Source: Methanosarcina flavescens (lineage in GTDB: Archaea > Halobacteriota > Methanosarcinia > Methanosarcinales > Methanosarcinaceae). From it: DNA of 64,000 nucleotides. The notes under the pieces were generated by a model. The model was not told the origin of the DNA, did not search any database, and saw only the letters and a program-made list of their open reading frames with translations. Where the stretch lies: positions 1,426,001 to 1,490,000 of the forward strand of contig NZ_CP032683.1 in the NCBI RefSeq assembly GCF_001304615.2, read 5' to 3'. Below, piece after piece: positions 35,812 through 45,401 of this stretch; within the stretch, counting starts at the first letter, position 1; every line of letters starts with the position of its first letter. Position numbers and translations under genes: made by a program.

Positions 35812-37164
35812 TTATAGCATATAAGGGATATCTGAGCACGTAGTCGGATAGGAGAAGATCAGCTTTTTTATATCCGAGGCTCTGAGTCCGAGCCGCATTA
35901 CTGCAGCAAAGATATTGATAGCTTCTCCGGCATGCGGACCCAGAATATGAGCTCCCATTATACGGTCGTTTGCTTCATCAATAATAACTTTTGAAGCCGC
36001 AAACTTTATTCCTGCTCTCCGAGTTGTATTCCAACTGCTTCTGTCCTGAAAAATTACTTTATATTTATCGCTATCTTTAGGCGCACTGATTCCTACGGAA
36101 GCCATAACAGGAATGGTAAAGACTGCACTTGGAATGCCCGTATAGTCTGCCTCGATGCTGTCACCCTCAAGGACATTAATCGCAGCAATTATTCCCTGAA
36201 GGGTTGCTACAGGAGTAAGCTGCACGCCCTCCAGTGCACAATCTCCACCTGCATAGATCCGAGGGTTTGAGGTTTTCATAAATTTATCAACTACAATAGC
36301 TCCTTTTTCAATTTTAACTCCGGCTTTCTCGAGCTGCAAATCTTCTATATCTGCAACACGACCTGCTCCGTGCACTACCATATCAGCGCGGAAAGTCTGA
36401 GTTTCGGACCCGGTTTCAGTTTTCGACTTGACCCTGACCAGAAGACCATTGTTTTCTTTTTCTACCGAAATAACGGGTTTGTTTGTAAGAATTTTGATTC
36501 CTGCGGCTTCGGATGCTTTTATAAGCATATCCACTATATCAGGATCAAAATTTTTCAATATTTTTTCACTTCTGTGAAGGATTATTACTTCGGCTCCAGC
36601 TCTTCGCACAACATGAGCAAATTCCATGGATATATAACCGCCTCCGATGAAAATAATCCTCTCAGGAAGTTTTTTGGTTTCCATTAACCCTTCACTTGTG
36701 GTAATGTACTCTTCGCCTGGAATATTGAGTTTTCTGGGCTTTGCGCCTGTAGCAAGGAAAATATACTCTCCTTTAAGTTTATCTTCTCCGACAACGATTG
36801 TGTTCTGATTCTCAAAATAAGCTCTTCCGTGATATGTATCAATTCCCATCTCAACCAGACGTTTCTCTATTTTGGTGGGATATTCTTCTGTAAACGTCCT
36901 TTTAAACTCGATAAGTGAAGCCCAGTCGATAGTCAGGGAAGTATCTGTCCCTACACCTTTCCCTACAAACCGATTGCTCGAGTCAACGACCTCAGTGATA
37001 TCAATTAATACCTTTTTCGGATCGCATCCCCTTAGAGGGCAAGTGCCCCCATATTTCCTTGAGTCAATAATAGCAATTTTTAATCCTGAATGTGAAACTT
37101 TACCCGCGAAGGTTCTGCCTGCAGTACCTGTCCCTATAATTATGATATCATATTTATTTTCCAT
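35812..37164 (-). CDS. FAD-dependent pyridine nucleotide-disulfide oxidoreductase
   Basis: A 450-residue class I flavoprotein disulfide reductase. The FAD site GTGTAGRTFAG is at the N-terminus and the redox-active pair is GGTCPLRGCDPKK (Cys-x4-Cys). The NAD(P) site is FIGGGYISMEFAHV, and RIYAGGDC closes the FAD domain. The dimerisation domain has GPHAGEAIN. The usual active-site HPTxxE near the end reads YPTTCSD, so the catalytic His is Tyr. Substrate is therefore uncertain; dihydrolipoamide dehydrogenase is unlikely given the lack of lipoate enzymes nearby. It may reduce a low-molecular-weight disulfide or a protein. Confidence 0.9.
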   Translation of the reverse strand: MENKYDIIIIGTGTAGRTFAGKVSHSGLKIAIIDSRKYGGTCPLRGCDPKKVLIDITEVVDSSNRFVGKGVGTDTSLTIDWASLIEFKRTFTEEYPTKIEKRLVEMGIDTYHGRAYFENQNTIVVGEDKLKGEYIFLATGAKPRKLNIPGEEYITTSEGLMETKKLPERIIFIGGGYISMEFAHVVRRAGAEVIILHRSEKILKNFDPDIVDMLIKASEAAGIKILTNKPVISVEKENNGLLVRVKSKTETGSETQTFRADMVVHGAGRVADIEDLQLEKAGVKIEKGAIVVDKFMKTSNPRIYAGGDCALEGVQLTPVATLQGIIAAINVLEGDSIEADYTGIPSAVFTIPVMASVGISAPKDSDKYKVIFQDRSSWNTTRRAGIKFAASKVIIDEANDRIMGAHILGPHAGEAINIFAAVMRLGLRASDIKKLIFSYPTTCSDIPYML

Positions 37165-37573
37165 TAAACTCCCCTACCTGTTGAGATTATTTTTGAAAAT
37201 AAATTAAAAAGAAATCCGAAGGCATATTTTCCATACATTCTTTATCCACTGTGATTCCAAAGAATAAGTATTTCAGCTGAATTCGAATTTCAAAGAAGAG
37301 GTACTTCACTTGAGTTCTGGTTTTAGAAAAGAAGTATTTCACCTTACTATTATCCCTCTGAGGAACAAAATTACAGTTCTTTGGGGTTATGCGTAAAAAG
37401 TACCAAAAACTTAAAGAACTATATTCCCAGAAGATTTCTGACAGAATACTGACAGAATACTGGGTTTGCAAAATGAAGTCCAGCATTCAAAAAAAGCCTC
37501 TTTTCAATATAATAACATCTAGACCATAAGTTTTATAGCTAAGAATTTTTAAAGCAAGTATATTGGTGATTTT
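37165..37573. other. Gap with decayed tandem repeats before purH
   Basis: No convincing gene. At about 37257-37345 a unit of roughly 33-35 bases (AAAGAA-AGTATTTCA...GAATT-like) is repeated two to three times with many differences. It is open in a leftward frame, but the encoded repeat (KYLFF-x-IR-x-Q) looks accidental. Purpose unknown. Confidence 0.4.
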
Positions 37574-39190
37574 TTGGTAAAAAGGGCACTGCTCAGCGTC
37601 TCAGACAAAACAGGAATTACAGAATTCGCACGCGGGCTTCAATCACTTGGCGTGAAGATTATCTCAACAGGCGGAACCGCGAAAATTCTTCGCGATGCCG
37701 GCATAGAAGTTACTGATGTCTCAGAGATCACGGGTTTTCCGGAAATGATGGGAGGAAGGGTTAAAACTCTCCATCCGAGAATTCACGGCGGGATCTTATG
37801 CTTGCGGGAAAGCAGGGAACAGATGGCTGAAGCTATAAAAGAAGATATCTCACTCATCGATATGGTGGCTGTAAACCTCTATCCTTTTGAAGAAACTGTC
37901 TCAAAGGAAGGTGTGAAACTTGAGGAGGCCATCGAAAATATAGACATCGGAGGCCCAACCCTTCTTCGCTCAGCAGCGAAAAACTACCGTTCTGTTACAG
38001 TGCTTTCCGACCCGTCGGACTACGAGCATGTACTGGAAGAACTGCGTTCAACCGGGGTAATTTCGGAGTCAACCCGGGCTGCCCTTGCAATTAAGGCTTT
38101 CAGGCATACTGCGGATTACGATGCAGCCATTGATGTCTATTTAAGCAAAACCCTGCTCGGAGAAAACATACTTCGTCTGAATTTTACTGACGGCGTAAAA
38201 CTCCGCTATGGAGAGAACTGGCACCAGGAAGCCTTTTTCTATAAAGATCCCGAAATAGAAGGTCCTACCCTTGCAAAAGCTGTCCAGCTTCATGGAAAAG
38301 AACTCTCATATAATAATTATGTGGACGCCGACAATGCCCTTCAGACAGTCAAAGAAATCGGGAATGCTTCTCCTGCAGTTGCAATCGTTAAACATAATAA
38401 CCCATGCGGGCTTGCTACAGGAAGTACGCTCCTGCAAGCCCTTCAAGCTGCCTGGGACGGAGACCCTGTTTCAGCTTACGGAAGCATAATCTGCACCAAT
38501 GAAATCTTTGACCTGGAGGCTGCAACTTTTCTGAATGGAAAATTTGTAGAAATTATCCTTGCTCCTGACTTCAAGCCTGATGCCCTTGAGTACCTGAAAA
38601 AGAAAAGCGAGAATCTCAGACTCCTTAAACTGCCTGAACTTAGAGAAGCTTTCGGGACAGACTACACATATAAGTATATAATCGGAGGTATGCTAAAGCA
38701 AAGCCGCGACATCGGCATCTACGAAAAATGGGAGTCTGTGACCGACATACCGTATCCTGAAGAAAAACGTCCGCTCTCAGAGTTCTGCCTGAAAGCCTGC
38801 AAAACAACCAAATCCAACGCAGTAATTCTTGCTCGCGAATACGAACCAGGATTCTTCATGGTGCTTGCCATGGGCGCAGGACAGCCTAACAGAGTAGATT
38901 CAATTCGCAAACTGGCAGCCACAAAAGCCGTCGAAAACCTCAGGATAATTTATGAGAGAGAACAGCCTGCAATCTCTTTTGAGGCATACAGACAGGAAAT
39001 TATTTCGGAATGCGTAATGGCCTCGGATGCCTTCTTCCCCTTCGATGACAGCATAGTTTATGCCGCACAGAATAATATCCGCTACATAGTCTCTCCAGGA
39101 GGATCAATTCGTGACAGTGAGGTCATTGCTACTGCAAACCGGCTCGGAGTTTCCATGATTTTTACAGGCATGCGCCACTTCCTCCACTGA
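37574..39190 (+). CDS. purH: Bifunctional AICAR formyltransferase / IMP cyclohydrolase
   Basis: A 538-residue two-domain enzyme for the last two steps of IMP synthesis. The N-terminal MGS-like IMP cyclohydrolase domain has STGGTAKILRDAGI and GRVKTLHPRIHGGIL. The AICAR formyltransferase domain holds RYGENWHQEAFFY, IVKHNNPCGLATG (catalytic Lys-His pair) and the C-terminal FFPFDDSIVYAAQ, and ends in MIFTGMRHFLH. Many archaea use PurP and PurO instead, so this bacterial-type fusion suggests ancient acquisition. TTG start at 37574 is preceded by GGTGAT. It is not linked to purC or purL here. Confidence 0.97.
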   Translation: MVKRALLSVSDKTGITEFARGLQSLGVKIISTGGTAKILRDAGIEVTDVSEITGFPEMMGGRVKTLHPRIHGGILCLRESREQMAEAIKEDISLIDMVAVNLYPFEETVSKEGVKLEEAIENIDIGGPTLLRSAAKNYRSVTVLSDPSDYEHVLEELRSTGVISESTRAALAIKAFRHTADYDAAIDVYLSKTLLGENILRLNFTDGVKLRYGENWHQEAFFYKDPEIEGPTLAKAVQLHGKELSYNNYVDADNALQTVKEIGNASPAVAIVKHNNPCGLATGSTLLQALQAAWDGDPVSAYGSIICTNEIFDLEAATFLNGKFVEIILAPDFKPDALEYLKKKSENLRLLKLPELREAFGTDYTYKYIIGGMLKQSRDIGIYEKWESVTDIPYPEEKRPLSEFCLKACKTTKSNAVILAREYEPGFFMVLAMGAGQPNRVDSIRKLAATKAVENLRIIYEREQPAISFEAYRQEIISECVMASDAFFPFDDSIVYAAQNNIRYIVSPGGSIRDSEVIATANRLGVSMIFTGMRHFLH

Positions 39191-39237
39191 GACCTCCTTA
39201 TTTATCAATAAATAAAACGAAGCCCAAGTCCGAACAA

Positions 39238-39257
39238 CCCTGCCGCCTAGGGCAGGG
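39238..39257 (+). terminator. Hairpin after purH
   Basis: CCCTGCC (39238-39244) pairs with GGCAGGG (39251-39257) around a six-base loop. It lies 48 bases after the purH stop. Just beyond, AAATTTGATCC occurs twice in direct repeat, near 39271 and 39286. Confidence 0.6.
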
Positions 39258-39895
39258 GAAAACTTAATTCAAATTTGATCCCCTCAAATTTGATCCTGGA
39301 AAGCCCAGATACTCTCCTCTAGCACCTGTTTTGAGTATTAAAAGAAGTTCCGGACGTTTATTAATAATAGTGCTGTTAATAAATTAAAATATAAACAGAT
39401 ATAATTTATTTATTCTCATATTGAACATATTTTTTCGTACAAATATTCATATACTTTTTTTAAATTATTGGATTATTTCTCAATTTTGAATATTAATTTT
39501 TTAATAATCAATTGATTATGTTTCTAAGCAAATTAGTTCCGAATTTTATATTAGTAAGATAATCTGATACTATTGACATATAAATTTTTTTTGGTTTTGA
39601 GAAAAAATTATTCAAAAAGATTAATTGCATTTTCGGGAGGCAGACACATATAGTCTGGGAATAGGATAGAAAAATTACCAATAACCAAATAAACTGTAGA
39701 AAAAGAAATATATGTTGAAATCGTATAGCATTCTAGCATTAGTATATCATCCTATTATAACTCTCACCTTAATTTAATATAAAAAATTAAAAAATATAAA
39801 ATTTAAATTTTTATTTATTGTAAAATGAAAGCAAATAGAATGTTTATAGATATTAAACTCCAATTAGCCCCCGAAACATATGGTAAAAATATGAG
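39258..39895. other. Long AT-rich leader before the DUF1724-type regulator
   Basis: Over 600 bases of very AT-rich DNA without a gene. Methanosarcina genes for methanogenesis regulators often have such long leaders. No riboswitch or repeat family was recognised apart from the AAATTTGATCC direct repeat at its left edge. Confidence 0.4.
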
Positions 39896-40690
39896 TTGAT
39901 AGAAGTGAAATCCAGCGGATTGTTAAGCGTTCTGACTTTCTCAGAGAAAAGAAAGGAGATTTTGTTTTTACTTCAGGAGAATCCAAGAACTCTCTCCGAG
40001 ATCAAAGATTATTTTGATGTAAGATCACCTGAGATCCTTCCTCGTCTTAAAGAAATGGAAGCTGCAAATTTGATTGTTAGGCAGGAGGGAATGTACAAAT
40101 TAACATCTTTGGGGAGAGTTTCAGCCACATATTACAAGCCTTTCCTGGATACTCTTACAGCTATAGAGACAAACGAAGAATTCTGGAGAGATCATGACCT
40201 TACTGCAATCCCTGAGGTATTGTTAAACAGAATTCAAGAACTTAAAGAATGCAGAGTCATAAGAGATGAACATGAGCATATTTATGATACTCATAAGGCA
40301 TTTAGTGAGAATGTAATGTCTGCTACCCACTTCGTAGGCTTTTCATCAATTTTCCTTCCAAGCCATCCCTCAATGTTTTTGGAGTTAGCCCGCAGGAATA
40401 TTCCTGTTTCCATAATCCTTACACCCAATGTATTTTTCAAAATAAAAAGTGAACACAGCGCCGAGATTGAAGAGTTCCTTAAATACAAGCACACGAGCTT
40501 CCATGTGTACGACAATGCAAAGATAGCCTTTGTAATAACAGACCGTTTTCTATCCCTTTCGCTCTTTTTCAAAAACGGAACTTTTGATCCCCGAAACGAT
40601 CTGATAGGCTTCGACTCATCCTCAATCAAATGGGGAGAGGATCTTTTTAAGTATTACAAAGAGAACTCGATCGAGATAAAGAGTTTATGA
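39896..40690 (+). CDS. Winged-helix regulator with DUF1724-type C-terminal domain
   Basis: A 264-residue regulator of the large Methanosarcina COG4742 family. The N-terminal ArsR-like winged helix covers about residues 12-75 (EKRKEILFLLQENPRTLSEI, VRSPEILPRLKEMEAANLI). The C-terminal DUF1724 domain has the phospholipase D-like core (FSENVMSATHFVGFSSI; SLSLFFKNGTFDPRNDLIGFD). Some members, such as the Msr proteins, control methyltransferase genes. No target gene is adjacent. The start is uncertain: TTG at 39896 or GTG at 39905 (giving MKSSGLLS) are both possible, and neither has a clear ribosome binding site. Confidence 0.82.
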   Translation: MIEVKSSGLLSVLTFSEKRKEILFLLQENPRTLSEIKDYFDVRSPEILPRLKEMEAANLIVRQEGMYKLTSLGRVSATYYKPFLDTLTAIETNEEFWRDHDLTAIPEVLLNRIQELKECRVIRDEHEHIYDTHKAFSENVMSATHFVGFSSIFLPSHPSMFLELARRNIPVSIILTPNVFFKIKSEHSAEIEEFLKYKHTSFHVYDNAKIAFVITDRFLSLSLFFKNGTFDPRNDLIGFDSSSIKWGEDLFKYYKENSIEIKSL

Positions 40691-40870
40691 AACTGTTGAA
40701 GCTTTAGTAAGTCTGTTAAAGATTTCAGAAAAGAAACCTTAAAACTAATAGAGAAATAGGGTTTTGGATTTTTTTCCCGTAAGTTTCCGGGGAATTGGAT
40801 CGCTTTTTCTGACAATTTGACTGTGTTATTGTTTTTGCATTTGAGCATAGACCTCATTTCAGGAATACGT

Positions 40871-41794
40871 TTATGCCAGGAAGGCATTTGAAATTGTTCT
40901 CAGTCCGACAATTGAAGCAGATTCTCCATCCACAAGGATGGTTCTTTCGAAATTCAGGAAAGAAGTCTCTTCTTCGTCAGTTATAGTATAGTTCTGGATG
41001 CATATCAACCCGCATATGAAACTGTAGAGAACAATGAGAGGCTCGAAACCAAGAACTCCATTAATCAAAGCAATACCGAGCATCAGGTGTGAGAGCAGGT
41101 GCAATCCGAGAAGGAAATTACGGGTATTTCGTGCCCCGAGAGTTACAGGGAGAGTTTTGATACCTGCAAGAGTATCTCCTTTGATATCCTTGAAATCATA
41201 TATGGCAGAGTTGATAAAAAGTTTGATTCCAAAGAAAGTAAAAACTAGAACTATGGGTAGCATGCTATTACAGGCACTGCCTGCAAGTCCTGAAATAAAA
41301 GCACCCCAGGTGAGACCTACAACAAAGTTTTTGACTCCAAGTCCACCTTTGAGTTTCAAAGTGAATTTTCCGATTGTAATGCCTTTACTGTAAAGGAAAC
41401 CAATTATGAAAGGTAAAAATGCAAGTGCAAGCATTCCTTCTTTTGCGAGTACATAACTTCCTATTACAAAGGTTAGCATAGAAACTGCAAGTCCTATTTC
41501 CTTTCTTGAGCCGCTTAACTCCTTCCGGTTTACAATATCTTCTTCAGAGCCGAGGCCCCTATCAAGTGTATATACACTGTAGATTACGAGTCCTCCCGCA
41601 ATGCAGGTAAATATACTTGAATCGGTCTGAAGCAAGAGGAAAGCAATGTGAATTCTTAGTGCGCCTGAAAACGCAACTAAAATAGAACTTTTTAAGAGTT
41701 CAAGTGTAGCATTTTTCTGCTTAAATTCGGGGGTATTATTTCGTCTGTACCTGAGAAATCGTTCAAATCTTCCGAAAAATACATTGGAGCTCAT
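40871..41794 (-). CDS. UbiA-family prenyltransferase
   Basis: A 307-residue integral membrane prenyltransferase. Two Asp-rich motifs that bind prenyl diphosphate through Mg are present: the first in VYTLDRGLGSEED, the second in YDFKDIKGD. About seven to nine hydrophobic helices follow the usual UbiA order. Family roles in methanogens include membrane-lipid assembly and methanophenazine synthesis, but nothing nearby decides between them. The gene stands alone, convergent with the regulator. All motifs are intact. Confidence 0.85.
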   Translation of the reverse strand: MSSNVFFGRFERFLRYRRNNTPEFKQKNATLELLKSSILVAFSGALRIHIAFLLLQTDSSIFTCIAGGLVIYSVYTLDRGLGSEEDIVNRKELSGSRKEIGLAVSMLTFVIGSYVLAKEGMLALAFLPFIIGFLYSKGITIGKFTLKLKGGLGVKNFVVGLTWGAFISGLAGSACNSMLPIVLVFTFFGIKLFINSAIYDFKDIKGDTLAGIKTLPVTLGARNTRNFLLGLHLLSHLMLGIALINGVLGFEPLIVLYSFICGLICIQNYTITDEEETSFLNFERTILVDGESASIVGLRTISNAFLA

Positions 41795-42042
41795 AAAATT
41801 AATACTGGGCGACTTCCAAATATTATTTATTCGATATAAGATTTTATAATGTGTGTAAGATATGAGGAATCAACTATGTTTTAGAGGAATGGACTAATAT
41901 TAGTCGAATAAACTAACCGTTATTTTAATGAAATTGTTTTCTTATTATTCCATAAAAAGATATTAACATACGCTGTATAAGTAATCGTAATACTTGCAAA
42001 TTCAGAATCAGTAAGATCAAATAAATTTACCGAGTGGCTCCA

Positions 42043-43341
42043 ATGGAAATCCTGGAAAAGTTATTCAAATTACACCAGAATAAAACCGACCCTAAAACCG
42101 AGATTCTCGCCGGGCTGACTACTTTTGTAACAATGGCTTACATAATTTTTGTAAACCCCACTATCCTCAGCAGCACAGGGATGGATTTCGGAGCTTTGAT
42201 GGTTGCAACCTGTCTCTCAGCAGCAATCGGGACTCTCATTATGGGGCTGTGGGCCAATTACCCATTTGCCCTGGCTCCTGGAATGGGATTGAACGCCTTT
42301 TTTGCATTTACTGTAGTCCTCGGCATGAATGTCAGCTGGCAGGCTGCCCTTACTGCGGTTCTTATCGAGGGAATTATCTTCATCCTGCTAACTCTGACAA
42401 AATTCAGAGAGACCGTAGTTAATGAAATTCCGAAAAATCTTAAAATTTCAATAAGCGCAGGAATAGGATTCTTTATTGCTTTTATCGGGTTTACAGGATC
42501 AAAGATTATTATTCAGGATCCTACCACCTTTTTAACTCTGGGAAACCTGAGGGAAACAACGGTGCTTCTTTCTATACTTGGCTTCACTATCATGATAGTG
42601 TTGCAGGCTTACAGAGTAAGGGGGGCAATTCTATGGGGAATACTTGCAGTGACCGTTCTGGGAATGGTTCTTGGTATTGCAGAATTTCCTGACAGATTAT
42701 TTTCAATGCCTCCTTCTCTTGCTCCCATAGCTTTCAAGTTTGATTTCTCAATCCTTACCGATCCCGACTTCTATATTATTATGTTCACCTTCCTCTTTAC
42801 GGATTTCTTTGATACAGTGGGCACTCTGGTTGGAGTTTCTTCGAGGGCGGATTTCCTGGACGAGGAGGGAAAACTTCCCAGAGCCAGAGAAGCTCTTATG
42901 GCTGATGCCATAGCCACATGTGCCGGTGCAGCTATGGGAACGTCTACAGTTACTACCTATGTTGAGAGTGCATCAGGGGTTGAGGAAGGAGGAAGGACAG
43001 GACTTACTTCAGTTGTAGTAGCAGGATTATTTTTGCTTGCGATTTTCATATCACCAATAGCAGCTGTTATTCCAGAGTATGCTACCTCTCCTGCCCTTAT
43101 TATGGTAGGAATTTTTATGATTCAGAGCTTAAGAGACCTCGATTTTGAGACCTGGACCGAGGTTGTCCCTGCAGTAATTACCATTCTGGTGATGACATTC
43201 AGCTATTCAATTGCAGAAGGAATTGTCTGGGGCATAATTTCCTACACCGTGATAAAAATTGGAAGTGGAAAATTCAAAGATATAAGCTTAATCATGATTT
43301 TCCTATCTCTGATTTTCCTGTTAAAGGAAATATATCTTTAA
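42043..43341 (+). CDS. NCS2-family nucleobase permease (AzgA/PbuG-like)
   Basis: A purine or uracil permease of the AzgA-like branch. It starts KLHQNKTDPKTEILAGLTTFVTMAYI, has the family motif ALAPGMGLNAFF, and later FTDFFDTVGTLVGV and MGTSTVTTYVESASG, which form the substrate site. About 12 to 14 transmembrane segments are present. Start: GTG at 42034 opens the frame, but GAGTGG there sits five bases before the ATG at 42043, so ATG is preferred (432 aa). Likely substrates are adenine, guanine or hypoxanthine, used for purine salvage. Confidence 0.93.
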   Translation: MEILEKLFKLHQNKTDPKTEILAGLTTFVTMAYIIFVNPTILSSTGMDFGALMVATCLSAAIGTLIMGLWANYPFALAPGMGLNAFFAFTVVLGMNVSWQAALTAVLIEGIIFILLTLTKFRETVVNEIPKNLKISISAGIGFFIAFIGFTGSKIIIQDPTTFLTLGNLRETTVLLSILGFTIMIVLQAYRVRGAILWGILAVTVLGMVLGIAEFPDRLFSMPPSLAPIAFKFDFSILTDPDFYIIMFTFLFTDFFDTVGTLVGVSSRADFLDEEGKLPRAREALMADAIATCAGAAMGTSTVTTYVESASGVEEGGRTGLTSVVVAGLFLLAIFISPIAAVIPEYATSPALIMVGIFMIQSLRDLDFETWTEVVPAVITILVMTFSYSIAEGIVWGIISYTVIKIGSGKFKDISLIMIFLSLIFLLKEIYL

Positions 43342-43475
43342 GAAAATTCAAGAAAATGCTCCCTCTGAAAGTTTTTTATCCTGGGAAAATAGTCTTTAAA
43401 CAAGAAACAGTCCAATAATAAAAATAAGGGATTAAGAGAAGTCCCAGCAGGCAACTACCAAAAAATAACAATAGA

Positions 43476-43488
43476 GGGCAAAAAGCCC
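43476..43488. terminator. Small hairpin between convergent genes
   Basis: GGGC, AAAAA loop, GCCC between the permease gene and the convergent acetate transporter gene. The stem is only four base pairs, so its role is uncertain. Confidence 0.3.
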
Positions 43489-43506
43489 GGAAATAACAGA
43501 GTATAA

Positions 43507-44121
43507 TTATAAAGGAACAATTTTCCTTCCATACGCTTCATTTAATACCTGACCAAGACCTGTGTAGATTGCAGCGAGACCTGTAAAGATTCCTTCATAG
43601 CCAGCTATTCTCAGTATTCCAGCACCTGCCCCCTCGGCACCCAGATAGTTACCAGCTGCAAGCAGGAAAAACAGAATTGCGAGAGCCAGAAAAACTACAG
43701 AAAGAGCCTTTGAGCCTTTGAGCGTACCTATGAACATGACAAGGGTAAAAAGCCCCCACATAAACAGGTATATAGCAAAAGGAAGTGACTCTGTAAGAAA
43801 TACCGCATATTCCTCAGTCTTAGGGATCATAATAATTCCTACAAGAGTAAGCCAGAAAAGCCCATATGAGGTAAAAGCTGTAGTTCCAAAAGTATTACCT
43901 TTCTTCCATTCCATTATTCCGGCAATGATCTGAGCTATTCCACCATAGAAGAAACCCATAGAAAGGATCATAGCGTTTATCGGATAGAAGCCTGCATTGT
44001 GTACATTCAACAGTACAGTCGTCATCCCGAAACCCATCAAGCCCAGAGGAGCAGGGTTTGCGGATAAATCCGTTATTTTTACATCACGAATGTTCATAAC
44101 ATCTTTAATATCTTGACTCAT
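43507..44121 (-). CDS. aceP: GPR1/FUN34/YaaH-family acetate transporter (AceP-like)
   Basis: A 204-residue, six-helix membrane protein of the SatP/AceTr family. The signature [14 protein letters not shown] occurs near residue 21, and polar residues in helix 1-2 (NVHNAGF) match the narrow gate of succinate-acetate channels. Methanosarcina members are thought to import acetate, a methanogenic substrate. It is complete and monocistronic, leftward, with a 26-base inverted repeat about 170 bases upstream. Assignment of the aceP name rests on family and organism. Confidence 0.9.
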   Translation of the reverse strand: MSQDIKDVMNIRDVKITDLSANPAPLGLMGFGMTTVLLNVHNAGFYPINAMILSMGFFYGGIAQIIAGIMEWKKGNTFGTTAFTSYGLFWLTLVGIIMIPKTEEYAVFLTESLPFAIYLFMWGLFTLVMFIGTLKGSKALSVVFLALAILFFLLAAGNYLGAEGAGAGILRIAGYEGIFTGLAAIYTGLGQVLNEAYGRKIVPL

Positions 44122-44294
44122 TGATTCAGATCCTCCTTCCCGTTAACCGGTGATTTAGCCTGAACTCCTAATGAAAAACATATTTAGAGATATTAGACTG
44201 TTTTTAGGATCTGTTTTTTACCTCTTGAAAATATGTCATTGTTAATAGTTATAGAGTTTACGATACAGTCAAGAGAAAAAAAGCAAAGACCAGT

Positions 44295-44320
44295 CATTTG
44301 TTTGACATATTAGACAAATG
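44295..44320. promoter_or_regulatory. Inverted repeat upstream of the acetate transporter gene
   Basis: CATTTGT (44295-44301) is mirrored by ACAAATG (44314-44320) with 12 bases between. It lies about 175 bases upstream of the acetate transporter ATG, within its likely leader or promoter, so it might be an operator. Confidence 0.35.
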
Positions 44321-44460
44321 AATAATAAAATGTTTGTTTTAAGCCATAGTTTGCTCTGTAACTAACAGTATACAAATTGAAAAAAGTGGCGGAAAGAGTT
44401 AATTTTACATCTTTGTCTGTTAACTGTTGAGTACTTGAAGATGATTGCTAAGGCGGCTTC

Positions 44461-44650
44461 AGCAGCACAAAGACCACAATTAAACCTGATACCGAAGTGT
44501 CACTGCGTACTTAAAGGCATTAATATATCCTCTCAGGGCATTTTTTGCCGCGTCTGCCATCAGGTTTCCTGAGATAGTACCTGCACCACAGACTGTGAAG
44601 ATCAGGCTATAGTTGCCGCAAAGTCCATGGTGCTGAAGTAGCTAACTGCA
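44461..44650 (-). pseudogene. Decayed 3' fragment of an OFA-family transporter gene
   Basis: This stretch aligns base by base with 45470-45655, the C-terminal part of the intact OFA transporter gene about 1 kb away (for example GCCATCAGGTTTCCTGAGATA against GCCATCAGATTTCCGATAATA, and ACTGTGAAGATCAGGCTATAG against GCTGTGAAGATTAAGCCATAG). No open frame remains and it has small insertions. It is a remnant of a second copy, probably left by tandem duplication and deletion. Nothing of the N-terminal two thirds was found. Confidence 0.75.
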
Positions 44651-45006
44651 ACTCAGGTGCAAGGATATAAGGGTAAACATTTGTACAAGGAGATCAGATG
44701 AGTATCTGATCTAGACAAATTATTCCAATATCAGACTTAGGATTAACACTGGTTATGGTTAACTATCCAGTAATCAGGCGTAAGCCACGATAAGAAGATG
44801 AAACTGACTGCATAGACTATTTTCGTTGAAGCGCTTATCAACGTTAATTGCCTGGTTAATCAGCTATGAGGGTGTTGTCCGACTATTTGTGTACCTGAAA
44901 ACTACCTTTTAAAGCACTGTGTTACTGGCTTTACTCCAGAAAATTCAAAATGAGTAATTCATAGCTCCAGAAATAAACTGAAAAAATATAAAACTAGCCT
45001 TTGGCT
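44651..45006. other. Gene-free stretch after the transporter remnant
   Basis: No gene and no family resemblance seen. It may hold further, more decayed parts of the duplicated transporter region. Confidence 0.35.
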
Positions 45007-45207
45007 TCATTCTTCGACCTTCACAGGTTTTATCTTTTCTTCAATCTTGCGTTCTGTCTCCTCGGATATTTCTTTCATACCGTGCTCACTAGCCATGTGG
45101 GCTTTAGCATGTTCCATAGCTTCTTCCTTTGTCTTTGCCTGGACACGGAAGCCACACTGCTGCTCTAGATCTCTGCAACAAAATAGCATATATTCAACAT
45201 CTGGCAT
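45007..45207 (-). CDS. Small DUF1059-family protein
   Basis: A 66-residue soluble protein. The Cys-containing opening (MLFCCRDLEQQCGFRVQAKTKEEAM) followed by AHMASEHGMKEI fits the DUF1059 family, small alpha-beta proteins of unknown function common in archaea. A Lys/Glu-rich C-terminus follows. It lies downstream of the OFA transporter gene on the same strand, separated by about 195 bases that include the transporter's promoter-distal side, so coexpression is unclear. Confidence 0.75.
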   Translation of the reverse strand: MPDVEYMLFCCRDLEQQCGFRVQAKTKEEAMEHAKAHMASEHGMKEISEETERKIEEKIKPVKVEE

Positions 45208-45401
45208 AAATATCCCCCAAATATTTATTTTAATAAATAATTTCTATGAATAATGTTTTCGATCAGCCCTTGCTAAATAAATCCCGAAAATTCTCGGATT
45301 TATCTAGCAATAAAGGTATATAATTTAACTTTACACTTTTATATTCTAAGCCTTTTTAACAGATATAACGTCCGAAATTATAAAAAATAAAAAAGTGAAA
45401 A

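Noticed and set aside
37187-37486. 99-codon leftward frame with KYLFF repeats
   Set aside because: The repeats reflect a decayed DNA tandem repeat; no protein family fits.
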